A stretch of 64,000 bases of DNA from UBA7328 sp002471345. GTDB taxonomy: Bacteria; Bacteroidota; Bacteroidia; Chitinophagales; Saprospiraceae. The DNA is taken from the NCBI GenBank assembly GCA_964011275.1, contig CAXGOB010000002.1, forward strand, positions 1 through 64,000, given 5' to 3'. Numbering within the stretch: position 1 is the first letter of the stretch; each line of letters begins with the position of its first letter. Both the position numbers and the translations under genes were made by a program. This document shows positions 1 to 8,206 of the stretch, one piece after another. The notes beneath the pieces are model-generated. The model saw nothing but the letters and a program-made list of their open reading frames with translations, searched no databases and had not been told where the DNA came from.

Positions 1-83
1 ATGATGTTGTAAGTAAGATTAGAGATAAGGTAGATATGAATGGATTATTGACATCATAGATTAGTTCAATATTTAGAAAATAG

Positions 84-120
84 AAAAGGCGGCTGGATGA
101 GTTATCGAGCTGCCTTTTTT
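84..120 (+). terminator. Rho-independent terminator of a gene left of the window
   Basis: A hairpin with arms AAAGGCGGCT (85-94) and AGCTGCCTTT (108-117), one mismatch, is followed by a run of six T. It suits a plus-strand transcript entering from outside the window. No complete gene is visible in bases 1-217. Confidence 0.6.
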
Positions 121-217
121 ATGTATTCTAATATCCAATTCGTTCTGCTCATAGTGGACTTCTTTCTAATCAGGGAAATCATAATGGGTCAAACCATTTT
201 CTATAAAACCACTATCA

Positions 218-1528
218 CTAATTAGATATTTTACTAAGAATTTTCTGTTGTTCCTTAAGCAAAAGGGCTTGATGCTCTATGATATGCTCATGCTCTTTTA
301 ATTTTGAAAGTGCCATTAACAGCAGTTGTTCTTTATCTATGGCTACTGCTTCATTATTGCGATTATATTTGATTAACTGAGGATAGTTATCAATGATAGC
401 GCTTTGTTTTAAGCTTATTTTTCCACTTGCCTTTTTATCTGACTTTTGAATAAATTCTAGATTCTTGAATGAAGCTATATCAGCAGATTTTACAAGAGTA
501 GAATAATAATCATTTTCTTTTTTTAACAACATAGTATTATCCACATATGACCCATCCTCATCAATATAGGCTACCTGACTACCATATCGGCCAAAACTAA
601 GCACTGATCCTGAAGCATAAATCTGCCAATAATTACTATCAAAACTATTTTCTAATCTAATACCAGCTGAAGTAACTTCATTCGCGTGAACACTTTGTTT
701 GATATGCAAATCTGCGACAGATGGGCCATCACCAATTTTCACCAATCCACTAGCAAAAATAGAGAACGCATTTGATCTATCATCTAAGGCTTTTCCATTA
801 CCAACTATTACCAAAGGTGTGCTTGTATCTACAGTGTCATTTGTATTCACCACAATTAAAGTAGTATCATTATATGTGCCCAGGACCGTACTAGCTGCTC
901 CGTGTGTAAGTAACCCTTTGCCCAGAGCTGTGGAGTATTTCCCTTTTGCTACATTGATAAATCCACCTATGGTAGTATGAGAATTGAGGCTTAGATTGTT
1001 TTGTCCCCAGATAGTAGAGATATCTCCAAATGACCTATTGAACTTTCCGAATATTGTAACATCATCAGCATTTATAGAATTTGACTGTCCCCACGCAGTC
1101 CCATTATTGCCCCTGATCACATTACCTAATCCCCAAACTGTTACATTTTCAAGATTATCTTCTATAAAATTATTTCTACCAAAGGCCGTACAAACTAAGC
1201 AGTCATCATCTATAACATTTGTAATGCCCCACATCATTGATGCAAGACCTCTAGGTGTATTCGCCGCACCAAATGATGTAGAATAATCTCCTATGTTATC
1301 AATATTCCATGTATTGGGTTCATCAAAGGCAAATCCAGTACCAACGAGAAATATTGACTTTCTAGGATACCAAAACATCTTACTTCCGAGGCTATCGGTA
1401 GATGTACCCAAAAGCATAGCCTGAGAAGAGTCCATTTCTATTCCGATTGGGACATTTTCTTGAGCTCTAGTAGTAACAGAAGAAAATATAATTGCTAACA
1501 AAAATGATATGCTGACTAGTGATTTCAT
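218..1528 (-). CDS. Secreted protein with YadA-like head repeats and C-terminal coiled coil
   Basis: A 436-residue protein with a signal peptide (1-22, ending TTRAQ). Residues 81-220 hold about ten ~14-residue units of the form S-x-x-x-G-x-x-N (for example YSTSFGAAN, GTAWGQSN, STIWGQNN, STALGKG). This is the pattern of trimeric autotransporter (YadA/Hia) heads, which fold as left-handed beta-rolls. The last ~85 residues, with AIDKEQLLLMALSKLKEHE followed by a Q/E/K-rich helix, resemble the trimerising end of phage tail-fibre and endosialidase chaperone domains. No outer-membrane anchor barrel and no type IX sorting domain is visible. The gene starts inside the stop of its upstream paralogue (ATGA overlap), so the two are translationally coupled. 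It lacks the helix-turn-helix of that paralogue. Function is inferred only: an extracytoplasmic trimer, possibly a partner or ligand-binding subunit of the neighbour. Confidence 0.75.
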   Translation of the reverse strand: MKSLVSISFLLAIIFSSVTTRAQENVPIGIEMDSSQAMLLGTSTDSLGSKMFWYPRKSIFLVGTGFAFDEPNTWNIDNIGDYSTSFGAANTPRGLASMMWGITNVIDDDCLVCTAFGRNNFIEDNLENVTVWGLGNVIRGNNGTAWGQSNSINADDVTIFGKFNRSFGDISTIWGQNNLSLNSHTTIGGFINVAKGKYSTALGKGLLTHGAASTVLGTYNDTTLIVVNTNDTVDTSTPLVIVGNGKALDDRSNAFSIFASGLVKIGDGPSVADLHIKQSVHANEVTSAGIRLENSFDSNYWQIYASGSVLSFGRYGSQVAYIDEDGSYVDNTMLLKKENDYYSTLVKSADIASFKNLEFIQKSDKKASGKISLKQSAIIDNYPQLIKYNRNNEAVAIDKEQLLLMALSKLKEHEHIIEHQALLLKEQQKILSKISN

Positions 1529-2850
1529 TGGTTTTTATTTTTGAGGGTTGTTAACATTTCTGCAAGGGTTGATTTGAGTTCATTGATCTCTTTTTGCTGC
1601 TGATCATTGGTCTTTATTTCTTCCTGTAGTGCTACTATTGCAGTCAAGTAAAGTTGCTTGTAGTCTATTGCAAATGGTTCTTCATTTTCATCATAGATGA
1701 CCATATTCGGGAAGTCTTTCAGAAACTGAGATCGATTAAGAGTAACCTTTCCTTTGTTCTTTGAAATCGTTCTATTACCGATTCGCATATTAGAGATTTG
1801 ATTTGAGGCACTTTTTATAGACTTATTGATTGGATTATTTTGTGGCGCAAAGTCGTCTATTTTGATATAATTTCCTTCATAATCAATTTGAGATACCCTT
1901 TGGCCATTAAGATTAAAATTTAAACTTTTAAGTAACAATTGAGTATGTGCTTGAATCTTCCATAGTGCAGTAGTTTGGAATAATCCGTTTTGACTTTTTG
2001 ATTCTAAAAGAATTCCACTTGTCCCTCCTTCATAAAGATTTTCACTTTGCACTACATGAAGATCTGCTTCTGCAGCACCACCAGACCCAACTTTTACAAA
2101 TCCATTTCCATAGACGGCAAAAGCATTTGATCTTGTAGTATCATTTGTACCATTTCCTACTATTAGTAAAGGAGTGTTTCCAGAGAATATTCCTTGATCC
2201 GCCATACCTTGAATGGTGTCATTATAGACTCCAACCACAAGACTTCCATATCCCTTTGAAATATTCCCTTCTCCTATAACAGTGCTAGCATACCCTCCTG
2301 CTCGGTTATTCTTACCCCATGCCGTGCCAAAATCTACATCAACAGCATTTGCTTGTCCCCAACTCATAGAATGATCACCATTAGGTCTATTCAATGAACC
2401 AAATGTTGTCGCAAAATTACCAACTTCATCTAGGTCCCAAGTCCTAGCAAATAAGAAAGATCCAGTGCCTACTAACAAAGCAGACTTTTTGGGTTCCCAA
2501 TAGAGTTTATTTCCAGTTTGGTCTATTGGCACACCAAATCTTACGGCATGTGAAGTGTCTGTTTCTAAAGCTATAGGAAGAGCTTGAGCAACTGTAACAT
2601 TGTAGAATTGAAAAAAGATCATGACTGCCATTGCTAACTTCAACAACCCACTTTCAAACCCCCTTCTTACTAATCCTGCTGCATTCTTAACATCAAGTTT
2701 TTCCATCAGATTTTGTCTATGGGTGGTGACAGTTTCATTGCTAATATAGAGTTGTGCAGCGATCTCTTTGGTAGTTAACTCATCAGCTACGAGTTGAATA
2801 ATCTCCTTTTCTCTGTTTGTGATTTTCATGTTTTTTCGAATTGTGATCAT
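1525..2850 (-). CDS. Transmembrane LuxR-type regulator with extracytoplasmic YadA-like head
   Basis: A 441-residue fusion. Residues 9-65 are a LuxR/GerE helix-turn-helix (TNREKEIIQLVADELTTKEI, then ISNETVTTHRQNLMEKLDVK). Residues 69-90 are one hydrophobic segment ending in a signal-peptidase-like AQA. Residues 91-441 match the mature part of the downstream paralogue: a shared opening (LPIALETDTSHAVRFG), about five head repeats (145-210), and a C-terminal chaperone/coiled-coil region containing FAIDYKQLYLTAIVALQEEI. Predicted topology: DNA-binding domain in the cytoplasm, trimeric head outside the inner membrane. That would be a one-component membrane regulator analogous in layout to ToxR/CadC, which use different helix-turn-helix families. 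ATG codons at 2850 and 2829 are both possible starts; both keep the domain. It lies 243 bp downstream of the response regulator. Whether signal peptidase cuts at AQA is unknown. Confidence 0.8.
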   Translation of the reverse strand: MITIRKNMKITNREKEIIQLVADELTTKEIAAQLYISNETVTTHRQNLMEKLDVKNAAGLVRRGFESGLLKLAMAVMIFFQFYNVTVAQALPIALETDTSHAVRFGVPIDQTGNKLYWEPKKSALLVGTGSFLFARTWDLDEVGNFATTFGSLNRPNGDHSMSWGQANAVDVDFGTAWGKNNRAGGYASTVIGEGNISKGYGSLVVGVYNDTIQGMADQGIFSGNTPLLIVGNGTNDTTRSNAFAVYGNGFVKVGSGGAAEADLHVVQSENLYEGGTSGILLESKSQNGLFQTTALWKIQAHTQLLLKSLNFNLNGQRVSQIDYEGNYIKIDDFAPQNNPINKSIKSASNQISNMRIGNRTISKNKGKVTLNRSQFLKDFPNMVIYDENEEPFAIDYKQLYLTAIVALQEEIKTNDQQQKEINELKSTLAEMLTTLKNKNQ

Positions 2851-2992
2851 TGAAATGTTTTTCGATTCTCATATCTATCCAGTGTAGATTACTTAGACAC
2901 TGCATTTGATTTTGATGAGAAATGAATAGCGGTAAATGATTTTTCTTGTTAGATTTCACAATACGAAATAGCACATAACGAAAAATGGATAC

Positions 2993-3010
2993 TTCATCCA
3001 ATCGGATGAA
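2993..3010. promoter_or_regulatory. Inverted repeat upstream of the LuxR/head gene
   Basis: Perfect 7-bp arms TTCATCC and GGATGAA are separated by AATC, giving an 18-bp dyad about 143 bp before the start of the 441-residue regulator gene. LuxR/NarL-type proteins commonly bind dyads of about this size, so it is an operator candidate for either neighbouring regulator. A second, weaker dyad (CAGTGT/ACACTG, 2880-2902) lies nearer the gene. Confidence 0.4.
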
Positions 3011-3093
3011 ATTCAAGAGAATGAAAATTAGAATGAATAAGAAGTTTATAAATCAGCGAAGTATGTTACCTCTAGGCATGTTTGGCTACATTC

Positions 3094-3696
3094 TCATTGA
3101 AGCACCTTCTTAACTAAGTTTACTCTATCCCTCACGCCCACTTTAGCATAAAGGTTTCTAAGATGAGTTTTGACTGTATTAATAGAGACATATTGCTTAG
3201 CAGCAATTTGACTATTAGCTAACCCTTGTGATAAATCTGAAAGAGTAATGTATTCTCTTTCTGTAAGACTGATATTCAATTTCTTCTCAATTCTTTGTTT
3301 GTTAAGAATTGATTCTTCTTGAAAAGACGCTGCATTATATAATGCAATTTCCATGATCATCATTATATCCTTTTCATCAAAAGGTTTGATCACATAACCA
3401 TTAGGCATTGTCACTTTAGCCGCATTAATTGTGTCTCTATCAGTATATGAGGTTATAAACACAAAAGGTATTCTATACTGATCTCTCACAATTTGAGCAA
3501 GTTGAATTCCGCTCTGGCTTCCCTTTATATTGATATCAAAAAGAATGATATCAGGCTTTAAATCAGGTAATCTGTCTAAAAATTCATCAGAATTCTGGAA
3601 TGAACACAGCACTTCGTAGCCTAACTTTCGTAAAATGGTTTCTAATTGCTTTCTGATCAACAATTCATCTTCTACAATTACCACATTCTGCCCCAT
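3094..3696 (-). CDS. NarL/FixJ-type response regulator
   Basis: A 200-residue two-domain protein. The receiver (1-~125) shows the acidic pair E9/D10, phospho-acceptor D54 in ILFDI, T82/S83, and the conserved K104-P105. The C-terminal LuxR/GerE helix-turn-helix (~142-200) contains LTEREYITLSDLSQGLANSQ and SINTVKTHLRNLYAKV. Phosphorylation should control DNA binding. The gene begins 1 bp after the stop of the histidine kinase, so the two form a cognate pair in one transcript. The receiver most resembles those paired with HisKA_2 kinases. Target genes are unknown; the transmembrane LuxR/head pair directly downstream is the obvious candidate. Confidence 0.93.
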   Translation of the reverse strand: MGQNVVIVEDELLIRKQLETILRKLGYEVLCSFQNSDEFLDRLPDLKPDIILFDINIKGSQSGIQLAQIVRDQYRIPFVFITSYTDRDTINAAKVTMPNGYVIKPFDEKDIMMIMEIALYNAASFQEESILNKQRIEKKLNISLTEREYITLSDLSQGLANSQIAAKQYVSINTVKTHLRNLYAKVGVRDRVNLVKKVLQ

Positions 3697-3697
3697 T

Positions 3698-5644
3698 CTA
3701 ACTATTTATTTCCAGTGGAATATGAATTTTGACCTTCGTGCCTTCATCAGAAATGACATCCATTTTGGCACTCAGTTGCTCTACAAATGATTCGATGAGT
3801 TCTGTACCAAACGACCCCTCTTTTGTAGCATTATGATCTAATCCAACCCCGTTATCTTTCACTTCTATTGATAGGTGTTTTTCATTGAACACCGCGCTTA
3901 CTTTTAGGTTTCCTTCGTCTTTACCTTCAAATGCATGTTTCAATGCGTTTGAAATTAACTCATTGATAATCAGACCTAAGGGCACCAATATCTCCACATC
4001 TACCATAACATCTTCAATGTCAAGATCAAGCTCTACATTGCTTCCGTGAAGATTATAAGAATCAAATAACTCGACTACTAAATCTTCTAGATACTTTTTC
4101 AGACTGATCTGTGAAGATTGATCTACACCATATAGATTTTGATGAATAAGTGCCATTGATTTAACTCTTCCTCGTCCTACATTGATGGCATCTTGTGCAG
4201 CTGGGTCTGAAAGATTTTCAGATTGAAGATATAGCAGACTGGAGATGACTTGGAGGTTATTTTTAACCCTATGATGTATTTCTCTTAGTAAGTAATCTTT
4301 ATCTTTTACAGCATGCTCAAGGGCTATTTTTTGTTTTCTATTCTCATTGAACATTCGAAACAAAAACATTGATAAAATTGCTAAAACTGATCCTCCTCCA
4401 ACTGAAATAGCCATGATTCTTTTTTGGTTGGAGATGGTTTGGGTAGCCAATATCTTTTCAGATTCAAGAATCGAAATTTCTTTTTCTTTTTTTTCAGTAT
4501 CGTACTTTGTCTCTAATGCTGCAATTTGAGACATGATATCCTGATTTTTCAAAGTGTCTTTCAACTCTTTGTGAATCTTCATACTTTGATAAGCATTTTT
4601 ATAATCTTGAGTTGCTTCGTACAATTGAGCCAAGCTGCGATGGGAGTTAGATATATCTTCAGAGTCATCAAGCTTTTCAGCAAGCCTTAATCCTTCTTTT
4701 AAATGGATGCCAGCCTCTTTGTATCTATTCAATCTTACCATGTTACGACCATAGTCCAATTGAGAATCTATTATATCGGCTTCATTCCCTAATGTCAATC
4801 TTATATCAAGAGCTTTTTTGCTGAACTCTGCGCTTTTCTTGTCATCTCTATATGATTCGTCCCATACTTCGGCAATATTATAATAGGTTTTAGCTAATAA
4901 TCTGGGATTGTCCTTTTCTAGATAAAATTTTTCTAATTCACTATATATGGCTAAAGCTTCTATGGGCATATTTCTGTCTGTATAAATGACAGCAATATTA
5001 TTAGATGCAGTCTCCCAACAGTTAAAATTTTTATGTTCTAAACAACCATCTCTTGCTAGAGTGTAATACTCAAATGCCTTTTCTTTATTGTTCAGTCTAA
5101 AATTGACATTGCCTAATGAAAGCTTTATTTCATTAACATACTTCTGATCTCCAATTTCTTCAAATAAATTTCCTGCTTCAGTAAATGCTTGGTGTGAAAG
5201 GTCATCTCTATTCATAGAACCATAGATTTTACCCTTATGCTGAATAGTAATGGCTTGATACTGGGTTATTCCAGTTTTGGCAAATAGTTCAATAGCCCTA
5301 TCGGTATGCTCAAGAGCTTCGTCATATCTCGAAAGCTGATGATAGAGTATCCCAAAATGGGATTGAATAACGGCATCCATACGATCATTTTCTCCCAATA
5401 ATTGAGAAATACTATCTGCCTTAATCAAAAATGGTTCTGCTTTATCAGGAATGGAATAGGTGTAGCGATGTGCGATAGTTAAAAGATTCTGAACATGAGG
5501 AATATTCAAAGTCGCAGTATCAACATATGCCTTAAGACTATCGAGAAAGTTATTTTGATACCCCAAAACATTTGGGATTATCCCTATAAGAAAAACACAC
5601 AGAAAGGTTCCACGATACAACAAATTGACAGATACTAACCTCAT
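3698..5644 (-). CDS. TPR-containing sensor histidine kinase (HisKA_2 type)
   Basis: A 648-residue membrane kinase. An N-terminal signal/TM segment (about 11-28) precedes a periplasmic array of TPR-like helices (about 50-370, e.g. GILYHQLSRYDEALEHTDRA). A coiled-coil stretch (~370-405) leads to a TM helix (409-431), then a cytoplasmic HisKA_2 domain with EIHHRVKNNLQVISSLLYLQ (phospho-His among H457/H458). The C-terminal HATPase_c has an N box (INELISNALKHAF) and a G1 box (DNGVGL). This architecture is common in Bacteroidota. It senses an unknown periplasmic cue through the TPRs and phosphorylates the response regulator encoded 1 bp downstream. Confidence 0.92.
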   Translation of the reverse strand: MRLVSVNLLYRGTFLCVFLIGIIPNVLGYQNNFLDSLKAYVDTATLNIPHVQNLLTIAHRYTYSIPDKAEPFLIKADSISQLLGENDRMDAVIQSHFGILYHQLSRYDEALEHTDRAIELFAKTGITQYQAITIQHKGKIYGSMNRDDLSHQAFTEAGNLFEEIGDQKYVNEIKLSLGNVNFRLNNKEKAFEYYTLARDGCLEHKNFNCWETASNNIAVIYTDRNMPIEALAIYSELEKFYLEKDNPRLLAKTYYNIAEVWDESYRDDKKSAEFSKKALDIRLTLGNEADIIDSQLDYGRNMVRLNRYKEAGIHLKEGLRLAEKLDDSEDISNSHRSLAQLYEATQDYKNAYQSMKIHKELKDTLKNQDIMSQIAALETKYDTEKKEKEISILESEKILATQTISNQKRIMAISVGGGSVLAILSMFLFRMFNENRKQKIALEHAVKDKDYLLREIHHRVKNNLQVISSLLYLQSENLSDPAAQDAINVGRGRVKSMALIHQNLYGVDQSSQISLKKYLEDLVVELFDSYNLHGSNVELDLDIEDVMVDVEILVPLGLIINELISNALKHAFEGKDEGNLKVSAVFNEKHLSIEVKDNGVGLDHNATKEGSFGTELIESFVEQLSAKMDVISDEGTKVKIHIPLEINS

Positions 5645-5748
5645 TTTTTCGATGTGTTAATTAGATTCAAGCAGAAAGATAGTTCATCCCTTTTTCCTTG
5701 AGAAAAATAACAATGAAAATCGTTATAAATGAGGAGGTCTAAGTGAAA

Positions 5749-5784
5749 ACAAAAAAAGCCCTTCCTAATGGAAGAGCCTTCTTT
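5749..5784 (-). terminator. Terminator of the sigma/anti-sigma/DUF4097 operon
   Basis: Read on the minus strand, AGGCTCTTCC and GGAAGGGCTT form an imperfect hairpin with loop ATTA, followed directly by a run of T. It lies about 30 bp past the stop at 5812. Confidence 0.6.
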
Positions 5785-5811
5785 TATTATTCAAACCAAG
5801 TGATGACGTCT

Positions 5812-6942
5812 TTACCTGATCTTTACACTGCCATATTTAGATTCAATTTTTACTAGACCTTCACCTTTTCCTGCTCTTTTCCCTCTTGCCCATTCTTCAT
5901 TATCATCATCGCCAAAATCACCATTGCCATCTTCTATTGTGATTGATCCATACTTAGTCTCTACATCAAACTTGAATCCCACATCATTTGGGTTGTCAAT
6001 CTTAATTTCAGCGTATGAAGAGACTATATCTATCTCTTCAAAATCAGAAGTTATTTCATTGATTTTTATGCTACCATAACCCGTTCTTATAATAGCACTG
6101 CTGAGTAGTTTGTCTACATCAATATCAGTATGTTTACTATCTATTTCTACTTCACCTATCTCCCCTAATCTTATATTATCATACCTTCCTTTATTATCGA
6201 AACTAATGGCATTTCTTACTCTATAAGCATCATATTTAGATTCAACATCCATAACCTTAGCTTTATCAATTGTAACCTTACTATACCTGCTCACAATATC
6301 TACGTCCTCTGCTATTTCCACTGATATATCACCATACTTCAATTCTATATCAAGGTCATGTACATTTTCCATTTTACCTTTCCCGTATCCCAAGTCTACA
6401 TCTACATCATGAGCATTGCCAATTTCAAAATTGCCATACTTGAGTACTATATCCATTTCATTTTCCATATCCTCCGTAAAAATATTTCCATACTTATTAG
6501 TTAACATCAGATGTACATGTTCTGGCACTTCAATGTAATAATGGATTTCATACTTGTTGCCTTTATTCCATGACATGATATTTTTCCAAAATCCTTTCTT
6601 TTGAGCGTCAATTTTAGTCTCTGCTTTTACAGAATTAGCTGAACCATATATACTTACATCAATTCTTTCGAAGATTTCTTCAGCCTTAGATTCACTAGGC
6701 GCATCCACAAGTATTTCTACCTTGATGTTTACCTGGTCACCTGCTACAGTACGGACATCAATATTCCCATATTTATTGATGAGTTCTACAGTAGCTCCGT
6801 TTGATATATCATAGGATTCTGTAAGGGTTTTCTTATGATCCTTAGCTGCAAAAGAAGTCACAGCAGTAGCCATGCAAAGCGCTAAGAGTATAGTTTTAAA
6901 TATCGTATCCATTAGGACTATTTTTTGATTTAGTGATTTCAT
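5812..6942 (-). CDS. DUF4097-type beta-helical envelope protein
   Basis: A protein of up to 376 residues with a signal peptide (LLALCMATAVTSFAA). The ATG at 6912 (MDTIFKTILLALC) gives a normal signal peptide and a 17-bp overlap with the anti-sigma gene, so it is the likelier start; the track start at 6942 adds ten residues. The rest is a repetitive beta-solenoid in which the motif Y-G-x-I/V recurs about every 20 residues (NKYGNIDVR, NKYGNIFTE, LKYGDISVE, TKYGSITIE, SKYGSVKIR). This is typical of DUF4097/DUF2807 putative adhesins. It is the third gene of an ECF sigma/anti-sigma operon, so it probably belongs to an envelope response. The biochemical role is unknown. Confidence 0.8.
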   Translation of the reverse strand: MKSLNQKIVLMDTIFKTILLALCMATAVTSFAAKDHKKTLTESYDISNGATVELINKYGNIDVRTVAGDQVNIKVEILVDAPSESKAEEIFERIDVSIYGSANSVKAETKIDAQKKGFWKNIMSWNKGNKYEIHYYIEVPEHVHLMLTNKYGNIFTEDMENEMDIVLKYGNFEIGNAHDVDVDLGYGKGKMENVHDLDIELKYGDISVEIAEDVDIVSRYSKVTIDKAKVMDVESKYDAYRVRNAISFDNKGRYDNIRLGEIGEVEIDSKHTDIDVDKLLSSAIIRTGYGSIKINEITSDFEEIDIVSSYAEIKIDNPNDVGFKFDVETKYGSITIEDGNGDFGDDDNEEWARGKRAGKGEGLVKIESKYGSVKIR

Positions 6943-7480
6943 AATCTGTCATTATTCTTTGTAAGATCATTAATTTTGTTTTGTAGCTTTCCAAAAGTGC
7001 TTGAACCGCTTTTTCTTCACTGCCTTCCGGCAAATCTCCAAGCTCACCTTTAATTTCTGCGATATGTTTGTTGATATCTTCAATGTCCGGAATTTGAAGA
7101 ATATCAGAAGTATATCCCACAGTCTTTACTAAATGTTGAGTTTGTCTATCGTAATGTTGTTCTATATTTTGTATCTCGGCAAATAACATTGCTTTACTTT
7201 CACTGTTTTTACTACCCATCTGGTAAAAAGTAAATGCTGTGGCAACTAAAACAATGAGAACAATAGCAATCCATATTCCAAAACCTGAAAGAGGTTTTTG
7301 AGGATTGACAGAATCTGTATTGTCTAATTCAGATTCTATGCTGTTCCAAAGGTCTCCTTTAGGAATATGGTTATCCATATCCTCTTTATTATCCCAAATA
7401 AATTTTTCGATTCCATCTTTTCTTTTCATAGCTATCACCTTCATTTTTATCGGTTTATGAGATATTTGCAATTCTTTCAT
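6896..7480 (-). CDS. Single-pass membrane anti-sigma-like protein
   Basis: A 194-residue protein. The N-terminal ~75 residues are cytoplasmic and acidic (KEDMDNHIPKGDLWNSIESE), consistent with sigma binding. One TM helix (about 84-106, FGIWIAIVLIVLVATAFTFY) is followed by a periplasmic helical region (YDRQTQHLVKTVGYTS onwards). No canonical zinc anti-sigma HxxxCxxC motif is seen. Position argues for the role: it overlaps the ECF sigma gene by 26 bp upstream and the DUF4097 gene downstream. An internal start (M13 in MKVIAMKRK) would reduce the first overlap. It probably tethers the sigma factor to the inner membrane until a periplasmic signal arrives. Confidence 0.75.
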   Translation of the reverse strand: MKELQISHKPIKMKVIAMKRKDGIEKFIWDNKEDMDNHIPKGDLWNSIESELDNTDSVNPQKPLSGFGIWIAIVLIVLVATAFTFYQMGSKNSESKAMLFAEIQNIEQHYDRQTQHLVKTVGYTSDILQIPDIEDINKHIAEIKGELGDLPEGSEEKAVQALLESYKTKLMILQRIMTDYEITKSKNSPNGYDI

Positions 7481-8003
7481 TTTCTAGTAATAGCTCTTTC
7501 AACTTCACCTTTGCTCTACTATACTGAGATTTAGAAGTGCCTTCTGAAATACCCATGACTTGAGAAATCTCTTGATGATCATATCCTTCCACCGCATACA
7601 TCGTAAAAATCACTCTATATCCCTCTGGTAACATTTGCATTGCGTATTGAATTCTCTGAATATCATATGCATGATCAGTCTCTTCATTTTCTACTTCCAC
7701 ATAATCTTTATCATCTACTTCTTGAAAAAAGACCTTTCTTTTGTTCAATTCACTGATACAAGTATTGATTACGATTCTTTTCAACCATGCGCCGAAGGTG
7801 GCGTCATATTTATAAGAATCAATATTCTTGAAAGCCTTAACAAAAGCCATTTGTAATGCATCTTCTGCTGAAGAATCGTCCTTCATCATTCTCACACATA
7901 CATTGTACATTGCCTTTGAATACATATTATACAACTCATACTGCGCTGCTCGATCTTGAGCTTTGCATTTATCCAGTATTTCTTCCAGTTGTTGTGTATG
8001 CAC
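7455..8003 (-). CDS. ECF-family RNA polymerase sigma factor
   Basis: A 182-residue sigma-70 of the ECF type. Region 2 spans about 20-90 (MYSKAMYNVCVRMMKDDSSA, then ALQMAFVKAFKNI). Region 4 spans about 120-175 and carries the helix-turn-helix GYDHQEISQVMGISEGTSKS. The start codon is GTG; no upstream ATG exists in frame, and region 2 would be lost with the next internal ATG. A 12-bp dyad (CGTAT-TG-ATACG) lies 3 bp upstream. It heads the operon with an anti-sigma and a DUF4097 protein and probably transcribes that operon. Confidence 0.92.
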   Translation of the reverse strand: MHTQQLEEILDKCKAQDRAAQYELYNMYSKAMYNVCVRMMKDDSSAEDALQMAFVKAFKNIDSYKYDATFGAWLKRIVINTCISELNKRKVFFQEVDDKDYVEVENEETDHAYDIQRIQYAMQMLPEGYRVIFTMYAVEGYDHQEISQVMGISEGTSKSQYSRAKVKLKELLLENERIANIS

Positions 8004-8005
8004 TT

Positions 8006-8017
8006 CGTATTGATACG
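8006..8017. promoter_or_regulatory. Short dyad next to the sigma-factor start
   Basis: CGTAT and ATACG arms flank TG, placing a perfect 12-bp dyad immediately before the GTG start of the ECF gene. It could be an operator or a small translation-control hairpin; there is no further evidence. Confidence 0.3.
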
Positions 8018-8111
8018 TTAATTCGAATATAGAGACTTGGATATTGAAGCAAGGGTTGCATACAGAAAGATTAAGATTGTGACTTTCTCAAAATTCAAAA
8101 TTGTTAAAATA

Positions 8112-8147
8112 ACAAAGGGCTCTAAAAATTACTTTTAAAGCCCTTAA
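8112..8147 (-). terminator. Terminator of the giant repeat-protein gene
   Basis: Arms AAGGGCT and AGCCCTT pair perfectly. On the minus strand the hairpin is followed by a T-rich stretch (TTTGTTATTTT). It sits about 60 bp past the stop at 8207. Confidence 0.5.
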
Positions 8148-8206
8148 TCAAGATCTTTTTTACAGAAGCAATCTACTTCCTTTATTATTTTTCTATTTGT
8201 CTCTTT

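Noticed and set aside
218..1528. Phage tail fibre or prophage remnant
   Set aside because: No phage structural, integrase or lysis genes are nearby, and the paralogue carries a bacterial LuxR domain.
2783..3016. 77-residue minus-strand frame before the LuxR/head gene
   Set aside because: Overlaps the start of the LuxR/head gene in another frame and has no recognisable feature.
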